In this document: piece after piece, positions 1 to 8,714 of the stretch
How positions within the stretch are numbered: the stretch's first letter is position 1
Layout of the letters: each line of letters begins with the position of its first letter
Assembly: GCA_020344015.1 (NCBI GenBank)
Contig: CP070812.1
Location: 3,579,225-3,643,224, forward strand
Reading direction: 5' to 3'
Source of the DNA: Gemmatimonadota bacterium
GTDB lineage: Bacteria > Gemmatimonadota > Gemmatimonadetes > Palauibacterales > KS3-K002
Length of the DNA stretch: 64,000 nucleotides
The notes under the pieces: model-generated
What the model saw: the letters and a program-made list of their open reading frames with translations, nothing else
What the model was told of the DNA's origin: nothing
Database searches by the model: none
Translations under genes and position numbers: made by a program

Positions 1-60
1 GATCTTCAGGACCAGCATGTCGAGGGTCCCCTGCAGCAAGTCGGACCTGACGATCGTCAT
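1..60 (-). CDS. PadR-family transcriptional regulator, N-terminal fragment
   Basis: Only the first 20 codons lie in the window; the gene runs off the left edge. The N-terminus contains SDLLQGTLDMLVLK, typical of PadR-family winged-helix repressors, where this segment forms the first DNA-binding helix. The ATG at 60 is preceded by GAGGAG at ideal spacing, which fixes the start. An imperfect direct repeat (66-122) overlaps this ribosome-binding region. Target genes cannot be told from the fragment; PadR proteins often repress themselves and a neighbouring transporter or enzyme. Confidence 0.75.
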   Translation of the reverse strand, partial: MTIVRSDLLQGTLDMLVLKI

Positions 61-65
61 GGCGT

Positions 66-122
66 CTCCTCTAGATGTTCAACAGAAGATAGGGCGACTC
101 CTGTAGATGGTCAAGAGGAAGA
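66..122. repeat. imperfect 25-bp direct repeat upstream of padR
   Basis: Two copies of a roughly 25-bp word lie at 66-90 and 98-122, offset by 32 bp and sharing the core TAGATGnTCAA. The first copy overlaps the padR Shine-Dalgarno sequence. This could be a duplicated operator or simply a small duplication. Confidence 0.45.
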
Positions 123-132
123 GTGAAAATCA

Positions 133-165
133 CGGCCCGGCCCCCGAATCGCTGGGGCCGGGCCG
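133..165 (-). terminator. hairpin terminator after purH
   Basis: A perfect 12-bp GC stem (133-144 with 154-165, loop 145-153) lies just beyond the purH stop codon and is followed on the minus strand by a short T-rich stretch (GATTTTC). It fits an intrinsic terminator closing the purN-purH unit, although the U-run is short. Confidence 0.6.
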
Positions 166-174
166 GGTCGCGCA

Positions 175-1809
175 CTAGTGCCGGAACAGTCTACGGCCGG
201 TGAAGACCATGGCGAGCTTGTGTTCGTCGGCGGCGGCGATGACCTCATCGTCGCGGATCGAGCCGCCGGGCTCGACGATCGCCGTGACGCCTGCCTCGGC
301 GGCGGCGTCGACACCATCTCGGAAGGGGAAGAAGGCGTCGGAGGCGAGGACGCAGCCTTTCTCGGGGCTGTGTCCGGCCTCCTGGGCTTTGAAGCCGGCC
401 AACTTGGAGGCGTCGACGCGGCTCATCTGGCCGGCGCCGATACCGATGGCCATCTCGTCACGGGCGAGGAGAATGGCGTTCGACTTGACGCCCCAGATGG
501 CAGCCCAGGCGAATCGGAGATCGCGCATCTCGTCGGCTGTCGGCTTGCGGCTGGTCACGACATGCCAGCCCTCGTCCTCGCCGGGCCAGGGCGGGTCGCA
601 GCGAGTTTGGAGGAGCGCGGCGCCGGGGACGCCACGCAGTTCGAGGTTGCCCTCGAGGTGGCCGCGGTCGGCGAGGTAGGCTGCGACGTCATCGGGGTAG
701 CTGAGGATGCGAAGGTTCTTCTTCGCGGTCAGCCGCTCCATCGCGGCGTCGCTGAAGCCGGGCGCGACGACACACTCGACGAACAGCTCGGCCAGCGTCT
801 CGGCGGCCTCGCCGTCGACCTCGTGGGTAAAGGCGATGACCGAACCGAAGGCGCTGGTGGGGTCGGTGGAAAGCGCCCGCTGATAGGCCTGGAGTACGGT
901 ATCACCGACGGCGATGCCGCAGGGCGTGGTATGCTTGATGACGGCACAGGCGGGGCGCTGTGAGCGCGCGAACGGCGCGACTGACATCAGCGCGCCGTCC
1001 AGGTCGAGGATGTTGTTGTACGACAGCTCTTTGCCGTGGTGCTGTACGAGGGAAGCGACGCCCCTGCTTCCCGGCGTGTCGGCGATGCGATAGAAAGCCG
1101 CCGCCTGGTCCGGGTTCTCGCCGTAACGCAGATCTTGGATCTTCTGTAACCTGACCGAGAAGTCGGGCGGAAATTCGCCGGCGCCCTTCGACAGGTAGTG
1201 CGATATCGCCGAGTCGTATCCACTGGTGTGGCGGAAGACTTTGACGGCGAGTTCGCGCCGCCACTCGAGATCGACGTCGCCGGCCTTGAGTTTGGCCAGC
1301 GCGTCATCGTAGTCGGCGGGATCGCAGATCACAGTCACATCGGGGTGATTCTTCGCGGCCTCGCGGAGCATTGTCGGTCCGCCGATGTCTATCTGCTCGA
1401 GCGCATTGCCGAGTGTGACGTCCGGCTTGGCGATCGTCTCCTCGAACGGATAGAGGTTGACGGCGACGACATCGATGGGCTCGATCTTCTGCTTCGCGAG
1501 CTCCTTCATGTCGCTCTTGTTGCCGCGGCGCGCCAGAATGCCGCCGGCGATTACCGGGTGCAGGGTCTTCACCCGCCCGTCCATGATCTCGGGGAAGCCG
1601 GTGACATCGCTGACCCCCGTGACCTCGACCCCGGCGTCGCGCAGCTTTCGCGCGGTGCCGCCGGTGGAAACGATCTGATAGCCGAGTTCCGATAGCCCGC
1701 GGGCGAACTCGACGATGCCCGTCTTGTCGTAGACACTCAGCACGGCGCGTGGCAAAGCTCCCTCCCCTTTGTTTAGCGTTTCCAGGCCGGCCCCACGCTG
1801 TCGAGACAT
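175..1809 (-). CDS. purH: bifunctional AICAR formyltransferase / IMP cyclohydrolase
   Basis: This enzyme carries out the last two steps of IMP synthesis in the cytosol: formylation of AICAR with 10-formyl-THF, then ring closure. The 544-aa length is slightly above the usual 510-530. The N-terminal IMP cyclohydrolase domain opens with RAVLSVYDKTG and is followed by the methylglyoxal-synthase-like fold. The C-terminal transformylase carries the catalytic Lys-His in VIKHTTPCG. The ATG start follows GAGGAGAGG at good spacing and overlaps the end of purN by 37 nt, so the two are cotranscribed purN then purH. A hairpin terminator follows the stop. Confidence 0.97.
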   Translation of the reverse strand: MSRQRGAGLETLNKGEGALPRAVLSVYDKTGIVEFARGLSELGYQIVSTGGTARKLRDAGVEVTGVSDVTGFPEIMDGRVKTLHPVIAGGILARRGNKSDMKELAKQKIEPIDVVAVNLYPFEETIAKPDVTLGNALEQIDIGGPTMLREAAKNHPDVTVICDPADYDDALAKLKAGDVDLEWRRELAVKVFRHTSGYDSAISHYLSKGAGEFPPDFSVRLQKIQDLRYGENPDQAAAFYRIADTPGSRGVASLVQHHGKELSYNNILDLDGALMSVAPFARSQRPACAVIKHTTPCGIAVGDTVLQAYQRALSTDPTSAFGSVIAFTHEVDGEAAETLAELFVECVVAPGFSDAAMERLTAKKNLRILSYPDDVAAYLADRGHLEGNLELRGVPGAALLQTRCDPPWPGEDEGWHVVTSRKPTADEMRDLRFAWAAIWGVKSNAILLARDEMAIGIGAGQMSRVDASKLAGFKAQEAGHSPEKGCVLASDAFFPFRDGVDAAAEAGVTAIVEPGGSIRDDEVIAAADEHKLAMVFTGRRLFRH

Positions 1810-2495
1810 GCCCTCTCCTCGGTCAACTGGAATCCGATGTCACCTGTGGCGAAGCCGCTCTTTCGCACCCGTCCGTCGGGCAGCTGCTCGATCTCGCCGC
1901 GGGCCAGTGCACCGAGCACGGCCGGATAGAGCCGATGCTCGTACTTGAGGACGCGGGCGGCGAGCGAGTCCGCGGTGTCGCTCGGTAGCACGGGGACGGG
2001 CCACTGTGCGATGATGGGCCCGGTATCGTAGCGCTCGTCAACGAAGTGGATCGTAGGGCCCGACACGGCGACACCGGAGTCGAGCACCGCATCGTGCACG
2101 TGGTGGCCCCACATCCCGGAGCCGCCGAAGGTCGGCAGCGGTCCCGGGTGGATGTTGATGATCTTGCCGCGGTAAGCGCCGACCACGTTCTCCGGCACGA
2201 GCTTCAGGTAGCCGGCGAGCGCGACGATATCGATCTCGTGCGTCCCCAGAACATCGAGCAGCGCCTGCCCGAACGCTTCCCGGCTCTCGTACTCCTTGGG
2301 ACGAATCGTCGCCGTCGGCACACCGGCTTTATCCGCCCGATCCAGCGCCCCGATGTCGGGCCGGTCGCTCACGACGAGAGCTATACGGCAGGCGGGATCG
2401 GGGCCGCCGTCGGGACCGCCGAAGGTGTCGAGTAAAGACTGCAGGTTGGACCCGCCGCCGGACGCGAAGACTGCTACTAGCGGGATTGTGGACAC
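1773..2495 (-). CDS. purN: phosphoribosylglycinamide formyltransferase
   Basis: PurN converts GAR plus 10-formyl-THF to FGAR, the third step of purine synthesis. The 240-aa protein shows the N-terminal VAVFASGGGSNLQ loop that binds the substrate phosphate, the catalytic Asn/His in IINIHPGPL and the essential Asp in DERYDTGPI. It is longer than E. coli PurN (212 aa) because of a C-terminal extension. The start is a GTG six bases after GGAGG. It is the first gene of a two-gene unit with purH. A TTGACG/TACAGG pair with 17-bp spacing upstream is a weak promoter candidate. Confidence 0.95.
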   Translation of the reverse strand: MSTIPLVAVFASGGGSNLQSLLDTFGGPDGGPDPACRIALVVSDRPDIGALDRADKAGVPTATIRPKEYESREAFGQALLDVLGTHEIDIVALAGYLKLVPENVVGAYRGKIINIHPGPLPTFGGSGMWGHHVHDAVLDSGVAVSGPTIHFVDERYDTGPIIAQWPVPVLPSDTADSLAARVLKYEHRLYPAVLGALARGEIEQLPDGRVRKSGFATGDIGFQLTEERACLDSVGPAWKR

Positions 2496-2563
2496 AACAC
2501 GCCTCCGATGTTCATCTCCGTACCCAATATCCGACAGTCAATGTCCCTGTAGCTAAGTGGGAT

Positions 2564-2591
2564 TCAAGCGTCAAGTGCCAAGCACCAAGAC
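2564..2591. repeat. degenerate heptamer array A (4 units)
   Basis: Four consecutive 7-bp words are TCAAGCG, TCAAGTG, CCAAGCA and CCAAGAC, consensus YCAAGNN. The array ends one base before the gmhB stop codon, so it sits in the 3' flank of that transcription unit. It belongs to a set of six such arrays in the window, each built from a different word. Confidence 0.6.
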
Positions 2592-2592
2592 T

Positions 2593-3156
2593 TCACCGGC
2601 GTTGCCCGTCAAGACCCGCCACGATCCTATCGGCCGCCTCGGCCAGGTCTCTTGTCCTCTCAAACCCGTCCGGCGCGCCCTGCCCGCCCGCACCGGTGGC
2701 CAGCAGGAACGGTGTTCCTCCCACCTCTTCCGTGACCGCTACGTCACGCCAGCGATCGCCGACGTAGAAGGAGCGGGCAAGGTCGATGGACAGCCGTTCT
2801 GCCGCCCGGCGGTACATGCCGGCGGCCGGTTTGCGGCAATCGCAAGGACCCGTCACATCGGGATGATGCGGGCAATAGAACACGTCATCCAGGTGGGCGT
2901 CGGCCGCGCCGAGTAGCTCGAGCATGCGCTCCTGCACCTCCTCAAACTGCTGCTGCGTGAACACGCCACGAGCGATTCCCGACTGGTTGGTCACCAGCAC
3001 GACGGCGAGGCCCGCATCCTTGAGTTTGCGTACCGCGTCGGCGGCACCGGGCATCAGAGCAACGCCGTCCGGGTCCCCCAAATCGCCGCGCTCCTCGATA
3101 ATCGTGCCGTCCCGATCGAGAAACGCGGCGCGGCGCATAATCGGTTCTTTATCCAT
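2593..3156 (-). CDS. gmhB: D-glycero-beta-D-manno-heptose 1,7-bisphosphate 7-phosphatase
   Basis: This HAD-IIIA phosphatase removes the C7 phosphate of heptose bisphosphate in the ADP-heptose pathway for LPS core. It has 187 aa, the usual family length. The HAD nucleophile motif is FLDRDGT (Asp14, Asp16). The zinc loop is visible as C-x-H-H in FYCPHHP followed by CDC and RKP, which separates GmhB from the related histidinol phosphatase. The start ATG lies inside the final codons of selA (8-nt overlap), so translation is likely coupled. Its presence implies an LPS-bearing outer membrane. No other heptose genes are in the window. Confidence 0.88.
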   Translation of the reverse strand: MDKEPIMRRAAFLDRDGTIIEERGDLGDPDGVALMPGAADAVRKLKDAGLAVVLVTNQSGIARGVFTQQQFEEVQERMLELLGAADAHLDDVFYCPHHPDVTGPCDCRKPAAGMYRRAAERLSIDLARSFYVGDRWRDVAVTEEVGGTPFLLATGAGGQGAPDGFERTRDLAEAADRIVAGLDGQRR

Positions 3157-4546
3157 CTCCCCTCACCGCTTGGCTCACTGAATCGATGAACTCGGTTTCC
3201 TCGCCTGGCAGTACCGTCCGCGGGTCGAGGCAGAGCGCGCCGTCCCGCACGCGCCCGACGACCGCGGGTTGCACTCTGCGGCAGGCCGCCTCGAGCGCTC
3301 GCTCGGATCGACCGGGCACGGTGACCCGTAGGACCCAGGTCTCGAGCTGGAGCCCCGGGTACGAGCCGCCGCCGACCTCGGCGACGTCGGCCGCGACCTC
3401 GATCTCGGCGTCCGGACAGCGTTCGCGCAGGGCCCCCGCCAGACGCTCCGCCCGCTCGCGCAAGGCAACCGGGTCGGCGCCGATCATAGCCAGCGCTGGG
3501 ACCTCGGTTCTCGCAGCTTCCAGATCGCGCCATAGCCTGAGTGTCGCCTCGAGCGCGGCGATGGTCAACTTACCGACCCGCACTGCACGGAGCAGCGAAT
3601 TGCGGCGCAAACGTGCCACGAGATCGGCACTTCCGAGGACCACCCCAGCCTGGGGTCCGCCGAGCAGCTTATCGCCGCTGAAGGTCACGAGGTCGGCCCC
3701 GGCGTCGAGCGAGGCGCGAACGTTGGGCTCCCAGGGGAACCCGAAGGCGCGCTCGGCGTCGGGCAGCATCCCGGAGCCGAGATCGTGAACCACCGGCACA
3801 TCGTGGCGGCGCCCCACTGCGGTCAGCTCCTCGATGGAGACCTCGCTGACGAAGCCCGCCTGTTGGAAGTTGGAGCGGTGCACCTTCAGTAGAGCGCCGG
3901 TCTCCGGCCCTATGGCTTTCTCGTAGTCGCGAGCGTGCGTCCGGTTCGTGGCACCGACCTCTATGACCCGCGCCCCGCTCTTCGCCACGATCTCCGCCAC
4001 ACGGAACGTCTCGCCGATCTCGACCAGTTCGCCGCGTGAGACGATGACCTCGCGACTTTCAGCCAGCTCGTTGAGAGCGAGCACGACCGCGGCGGCGTTG
4101 TTGTTCACCACCAGCGACGCGTCTGCACCCGTGAGCTCGGCGATGATCGCTGCGCAGTGATCGTGTCGCGAGCCGCGCGAACCAGCCTCTAGATCGTACT
4201 CGAGATTGCTATAGCCGCGCGAGACGGCATCCAGCGCCGCCCGGGCAGCGTCCGGGAGTGGTGCCCGGCCCAGGTTCGTGTGCAAGGGGACGCCGGTCGC
4301 GTTGATCAAGTGGCGAAGCGAGGGCGTCGCCCCAGCCACCAGCTCGCGGCGCGTCGCTTCCACGATCTCGCAGGCTTCCGGCGCGACCGCCCGATCGCCG
4401 GCCACAAGTTCATCGCGGAACCCGTCGAGTGTGCGCCTCAGCGAGGTAACGACCAGCGAGCGGGGCCACGCGTCGAGTAGCTCGCCGAACTCCGGCGAAC
4501 CGAGCAGCGCATCTACGCCCGGCAACCCGCGCCGCGCGTCGTTCAC
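3149..4546 (-). CDS. selA: L-seryl-tRNA(Sec) selenium transferase
   Basis: SelA is a PLP enzyme that converts seryl-tRNA(Sec) to selenocysteinyl-tRNA(Sec) using selenophosphate. At 465 aa it has the family length, with the typical INATGVPLHTNLGRAPL segment near residue 82 and the PLP-binding Lys293 in SGDKLLGGPQAG. The GTG start follows GGGAGGGG and overlaps the preceding stop as GTGA. No selB, selD or tRNA-Sec was seen in the window, and no gene here shows an obvious in-frame TGA. It lies between an Ig-like lipoprotein and gmhB, with no functional link to either that I can see. Confidence 0.93.
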   Translation of the reverse strand: MNDARRGLPGVDALLGSPEFGELLDAWPRSLVVTSLRRTLDGFRDELVAGDRAVAPEACEIVEATRRELVAGATPSLRHLINATGVPLHTNLGRAPLPDAARAALDAVSRGYSNLEYDLEAGSRGSRHDHCAAIIAELTGADASLVVNNNAAAVVLALNELAESREVIVSRGELVEIGETFRVAEIVAKSGARVIEVGATNRTHARDYEKAIGPETGALLKVHRSNFQQAGFVSEVSIEELTAVGRRHDVPVVHDLGSGMLPDAERAFGFPWEPNVRASLDAGADLVTFSGDKLLGGPQAGVVLGSADLVARLRRNSLLRAVRVGKLTIAALEATLRLWRDLEAARTEVPALAMIGADPVALRERAERLAGALRERCPDAEIEVAADVAEVGGGSYPGLQLETWVLRVTVPGRSERALEAACRRVQPAVVGRVRDGALCLDPRTVLPGEETEFIDSVSQAVRGDG

Positions 4547-5877
4547 CGTCCCCTCCCTTCGGCGCCCGCCGTGTCGGGCGGAATCTCGGCTGGCTCTTCC
4601 GGCTCCAGCGGCTCCGGCTCGGGCTGCTCGAACGTCACCTCGCTGTCGCCCTGCAGACCGGTCAGATTGAGCAGCCGGTAAACGCGCACCAGATACGAGC
4701 CCGGCGGGATGGGCGCGGCGGCTATCACATAGAGGCGCCGGTCCGGCAGGACGGCTGGCTCCTGGGCTTCCTCCGTCGTCCCTTCCTCTTCCTCGGCGGG
4801 TGGCGTCGGCGGTACGGCAGCCGGCGGCTCCTGCTCGGCCGCCTCTTCCTCGGCCACTTCCTCTTCGACCGCTGCCTGCTCAGCCGCCTGGGCCGCTGCC
4901 GCGGAATCGCGCGCGGCGGCTTCGGCCTCGCTCCGAACCTGCTCGATGGAATCGCTCCAGATCGTGTAGCGCCAGGCGTGGTACACCGTGTCGAGGGCGA
5001 CCGGCGAGCTATCGGCGAGTGCGAGAACCTCGATGGCCTCAGTGCTCGTGGGCACGTCGGGATCGAGGTAGCTGTCGAAGCCCAGCTGGAGGACGAGCGA
5101 ATCGATGGGAGTAACCTCCACGAGCGCGGGGCCCAGGGTATCGTGCTTGAAGACCCGGAACTCCAGGGCGAGCGTGTCGGCCTGTCCCACGCTGACGATA
5201 AGCGTGTCCGACCGATCGAAGTCGTCGGCCCGCATGTTGTTGTTGAGGTCCTCGTAGCCGATGGCGTAGTAATCGCCGACCGGCAGCGTGCCGATGGTGA
5301 AGGCGCCGGAGCTATCGGCGATCGCGCCGTAACGGAGCGTGTCGGGCAGCAAGACCATGTCCACGCGGCCGTTCGGCAGTCGTTCCCCTCTTATCCGATC
5401 GATGACCGAACCGCTCGCCTCGTTCTCCGAGATGGGCATCCCGGTGGAGAGGATGTGATAGATCGGTTCTTCGATCCGATTGCGGAAAAGGTCCTGCACG
5501 ACCGGCTCGATGCGCACGTGGTAAAGCCGGTCGGGGACCCAGCCGGCCCGAGGGCGGACGCGCAGCTCGCGCTTCCCCTTGTCGACGTTGGGGCGCGGCT
5601 CGAACGGGTAGAGGATCGCGGCGATCTGCACGTTCTGCTCCGAGATCGACTCGTCGAACTCGAACTGGACCTTTTCCCTCTTGCCGGTCCAGGCAACGAC
5701 CGCGTAGCTGTCCGGGTACACGGCGATCAGCATCGGAGGGATCGAGTCCGGTGGGCCGCCCGGAGGTACCTGGACATTGGCGCAACTCTCCAGGTTGGCC
5801 AGGGCCAGCGCCGACAGGATGAGCCCTCCCGCGAGCAGGCTGGCGTGCGCCGCGCCGGTCCGCGGGAACCTAATCAC
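4543..5877 (-). CDS. Ig-like domain (Big_5-type) lipoprotein
   Basis: This 444-aa protein is probably an outer-membrane-anchored lipoprotein. The signal peptide ends in a lipobox, LANLESC. The mature start resembles the 'C-A-x-x-x-P-x-GGPxDxxPP' N-terminus of a Bacteroidetes family with a bacterial Ig-like (SbsA/Big_5) domain, here at about residues 45-145 including FEFDESI. A middle segment (about 150-235) looks like a carboxypeptidase-regulatory-type beta domain (SGAFTIGTLPVGDYYAIGYED). Residues about 315-385 form an acidic Glu/Ala/Pro-rich linker. The exact role is unknown. Its stop overlaps the selA start by 4 nt. Confidence 0.7.
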   Translation of the reverse strand: MIRFPRTGAAHASLLAGGLILSALALANLESCANVQVPPGGPPDSIPPMLIAVYPDSYAVVAWTGKREKVQFEFDESISEQNVQIAAILYPFEPRPNVDKGKRELRVRPRAGWVPDRLYHVRIEPVVQDLFRNRIEEPIYHILSTGMPISENEASGSVIDRIRGERLPNGRVDMVLLPDTLRYGAIADSSGAFTIGTLPVGDYYAIGYEDLNNNMRADDFDRSDTLIVSVGQADTLALEFRVFKHDTLGPALVEVTPIDSLVLQLGFDSYLDPDVPTSTEAIEVLALADSSPVALDTVYHAWRYTIWSDSIEQVRSEAEAAARDSAAAAQAAEQAAVEEEVAEEEAAEQEPPAAVPPTPPAEEEEGTTEEAQEPAVLPDRRLYVIAAAPIPPGSYLVRVYRLLNLTGLQGDSEVTFEQPEPEPLEPEEPAEIPPDTAGAEGRGR

Positions 5878-5880
5878 GGT

Positions 5881-8562
5881 CTAGTCACCCTCCAGGATCC
5901 TGCGCTTTTCGTTGACCTTCGCCAGCTGTTCCTCGAGGCCCCGCAGCTTCTGGCGGGCTTGCTCGACCACCTGGTCGGGCGCCTTCTTGACGAAATCCGC
6001 GCTACCGAGTCGCTTGCGCGAGCGTTCGACCACTGCTTCGAGCTCCGCGGCCTGCTTCTCGAGTCGCGCCCGCTCGCGCGCGAGATCGATGAGGCCTTCC
6101 AGCGGCACGTGTACCTCGGCCCCCGTCGAGAGAACAGCCATCGCCTCGGCACCACCGGTCTCGCCGTCGAAGGAGATAGTACTGATCCCAGCCAGCTTGA
6201 CCGTCGCCTCGCCCTCAGCAGCGATCGCGCCACGCAGCGCGTCATCCGCGGCCAATATCCGGACCTCGATCTGCCGGCCATGGGCGACGTTGTACTCGCT
6301 ACGGATGTTGCGGACCGCGCCGAGCATCTCGCGCAGCACGTCGAGCTGGGCCTCGGCCTCTGGATCGTTCCAAGCGGGCCGGGGCTCGGGCCAGGAGGAG
6401 ACCATGATGCTGGCGCCGGCGCGGTTCGGCAGCCTCAACCAGAGTTCCTCAGTGATGAACGGCATGATCGGATGCAGTAGTCTGAGACTGGTGTCGAGGA
6501 CCTCGCGCAGCACCGAGCGCGCCACGACGCGCGCCTCGGGGTCCGATTCGTTGTAGAGTCGCGGCTTCACCAGCTCGAGGTACCAATCGCACAGCTCGCT
6601 CCAGAAGAAGCGGTAGAGCTCGGCCGCCGCTTCATGAAGACGGAAGCGCTCGAGGTCGTGGGTCACCTCGCGGATCGCGCTGTTCAGCCGCGAGAGGATC
6701 CAACGATCGGAGAGCTCCAGCCGGCCGTGCTCCGGTATCGGGTCGACATCACCTTCCAGATGCGGCAGGGCCAGCCGGGCCGCGTTCCAAATCTTGTTGC
6801 CGAAGTTGCGGCCGACGTGGAAGGACTCTTCCAGGTCCTCGTAGTTGAGCTGCAGGTCGGCGCCGATGCCGAGCCCGTTCATCAAAGTGAAGCGGAGTGC
6901 GTCGGCGCCGAATATGCCGACGACCTCGAGCGGATCGATCCCGTTACCCAGCGACTTGGACATGCGGCGGCCGACGTGGTCACGGACCGTGCCGTGCAGG
7001 TAGACATCGTTGAACGGCACCGTGCCCATGAACTCGAGGCCGGCCATGATCATGCGGGCGACCCAGAAGAAGATGATCTCGGGCGCGGTGACCAGCGTGT
7101 GGCCCGGGTAGAAGGTGGCGAGATCATCGGTCTCGTCGGGCCAGCCCAGTGTACTGAAGGGCCAGAGCCACGACGAGAACCAGGTATCGAGGACGTCGGG
7201 GTCCTGCTCGATATCGTCGCTACCGCACTCGCTGCACGCCGTCGGATCGTCGTGCAGCACGAGCATCGCATCGCAGGAACGGCAGTACCAGACCGGGATG
7301 CGGTGACCCCACCAGAGCTGCCTCGAGATGCACCAGTCGCGGACGTTCTCGAGCCAGCCGACGTAGACGCCGCCCCAGTGCTCCGGCGTGAAGCGGATCT
7401 CGCCCTTGCGGAAGGCTTCCAGCGCCGGCTCGGCCAGCGGAGCCATCTTGACGTACCACTGCTCGGAGACCCGAGGCTCGATCATCGTGTGGCAGCGGTA
7501 GCAGTGGCCCACGGAGTGCATGTGCTTTTCGGTCTTCTCGAGCAGACCGGCTTCCTGCAACTCCTTGATCACGGCTTCGCGGGCGGCGAAGCGGTCCATG
7601 CCACGGAAGCGCTCGGGTACCGCATCGCTGAGCGAGGAATCGGGGTTGAATATGTCGACCTGATCGAGGTCGTGTCGTAGGCCAATCTCGAAGTCGTTGG
7701 GATCGTGCGCCGGCGTTACCTTGACGATCCCGGTGCCGAATTCGGGGTCGACGAAATCGTCAGCGATGACCGGAATCTCTCGCTCGGCCAACGGCAGCAG
7801 GGCTTTCTTGCCGAGCAGATCTTGGTGACGGTGGTCTTCAGGATGGATCGCCACTGCGGTGTCGCCCAGCATCGTCTCGGGACGCGTGGTGGCGACGACC
7901 AGGTACTTCCCTCCCTCGCCGATGATCGGATAGCGCTGGTAGTAAAGGGCGCCCTCGACCTCCTCGTGCTCCACCTCTTCGTTCGCCAGCGCCGTGGCGC
8001 AACGCGGGCACCAGTTGACGATGTACTCGCCGCGATAGACCAGACCCTTCTCGTACAGGCGGACGAATACTTCACGGACCGCCCTGCTCAGACCCGGATC
8101 GAGCGTGAAGGCAGTACGATCCCAATCGGCCGAGCTACCGATCGCCTTCAGCTGCTCGAGGATCGTCCCGCCGGTCTCGCGCACCCATCCCCAGACGCGC
8201 TCGACGAACGCCTCACGACCCAGATCCCAGCGCGTCCTACCGTCGGCGGCGAGCTGGCGCTCGACAACGTTCTGTGTCGCAATGCCGGCATGGTCGGTAC
8301 CAGGCACCCAGAGCGCCTCGCGACCCTGCATCCGGCGCCAGCGGATCAAGACGTCCTGGATCGTGTTGTTGAGGCCGTGCCCCATGTGGAGCTCGGCAGT
8401 CACGTTGGGCGGCGGCATGACGATGACATAGGTCTCCCGCGCGCTGCCCGGGTCGGCGCCGAAGTAGCCGCCCTCCGACCAGCGTCGATACGTCGGGTCC
8501 TCGAAAGACCGCGGATCGAATCGCGGAGGAAGCTCCGTGTTCTGCTTCTTGCCCTTTGCCAT
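5881..8562 (-). CDS. valS: valyl-tRNA synthetase
   Basis: ValRS is the class I enzyme that charges tRNA-Val. The HIGH motif is HMGH at about residue 59-62 and the KMSKS motif reads MSKSLGNG. A Cys-rich element (WYCRSCD then CSECG) sits before the catalytic domain's second half. The C-terminal ~70 residues form the expected coiled-coil arm rich in Arg, Glu and Lys. The ATG at 8562 (MAKGKKQ) is preferred; an upstream in-frame start at 8607 would add 15 residues not typical of the family. The resulting 893 aa is normal. It lies 4 bases upstream of the Ig-like lipoprotein gene. Confidence 0.97.
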   Translation of the reverse strand: MAKGKKQNTELPPRFDPRSFEDPTYRRWSEGGYFGADPGSARETYVIVMPPPNVTAELHMGHGLNNTIQDVLIRWRRMQGREALWVPGTDHAGIATQNVVERQLAADGRTRWDLGREAFVERVWGWVRETGGTILEQLKAIGSSADWDRTAFTLDPGLSRAVREVFVRLYEKGLVYRGEYIVNWCPRCATALANEEVEHEEVEGALYYQRYPIIGEGGKYLVVATTRPETMLGDTAVAIHPEDHRHQDLLGKKALLPLAEREIPVIADDFVDPEFGTGIVKVTPAHDPNDFEIGLRHDLDQVDIFNPDSSLSDAVPERFRGMDRFAAREAVIKELQEAGLLEKTEKHMHSVGHCYRCHTMIEPRVSEQWYVKMAPLAEPALEAFRKGEIRFTPEHWGGVYVGWLENVRDWCISRQLWWGHRIPVWYCRSCDAMLVLHDDPTACSECGSDDIEQDPDVLDTWFSSWLWPFSTLGWPDETDDLATFYPGHTLVTAPEIIFFWVARMIMAGLEFMGTVPFNDVYLHGTVRDHVGRRMSKSLGNGIDPLEVVGIFGADALRFTLMNGLGIGADLQLNYEDLEESFHVGRNFGNKIWNAARLALPHLEGDVDPIPEHGRLELSDRWILSRLNSAIREVTHDLERFRLHEAAAELYRFFWSELCDWYLELVKPRLYNESDPEARVVARSVLREVLDTSLRLLHPIMPFITEELWLRLPNRAGASIMVSSWPEPRPAWNDPEAEAQLDVLREMLGAVRNIRSEYNVAHGRQIEVRILAADDALRGAIAAEGEATVKLAGISTISFDGETGGAEAMAVLSTGAEVHVPLEGLIDLARERARLEKQAAELEAVVERSRKRLGSADFVKKAPDQVVEQARQKLRGLEEQLAKVNEKRRILEGD

Positions 8563-8662
8563 TGCCTGCAGATCCGTCCCCTGCCCGTCATCACACCGCG
8601 CCACCAAGACCGCACCGGGTCCGGTGGCATGTGCCGCGAGGGCGCTCGTCAGTGATGCAGGT

Positions 8663-8690
8663 AACTTATCTTGAAAGGACGGTGTGGCAA
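8663..8690 (-). promoter_or_regulatory. candidate sigma70-type promoter for valS
   Basis: On the minus strand TTGCCA (8685-8690) and TAAGTT (8663-8668) are separated by 16 bp, about 100 bp before the valS start. The match is moderate. Confidence 0.4.
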
Positions 8691-8714
8691 TTGCTGCAGG
8701 GCCCTAGGAACCGC

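Noticed and set aside
2593-3156. HAD phosphatase as histidinol phosphatase (HisB N-terminal type)
   Set aside because: The zinc-loop Cys/His pattern and absence of any histidine-synthesis neighbour favour GmhB.
4978-6480. 500-codon open frame on the plus strand opposite the Ig-like lipoprotein and valS
   Set aside because: It lies antisense to two well-supported genes, has no recognisable domain and has the composition expected from a GC-rich shadow frame.
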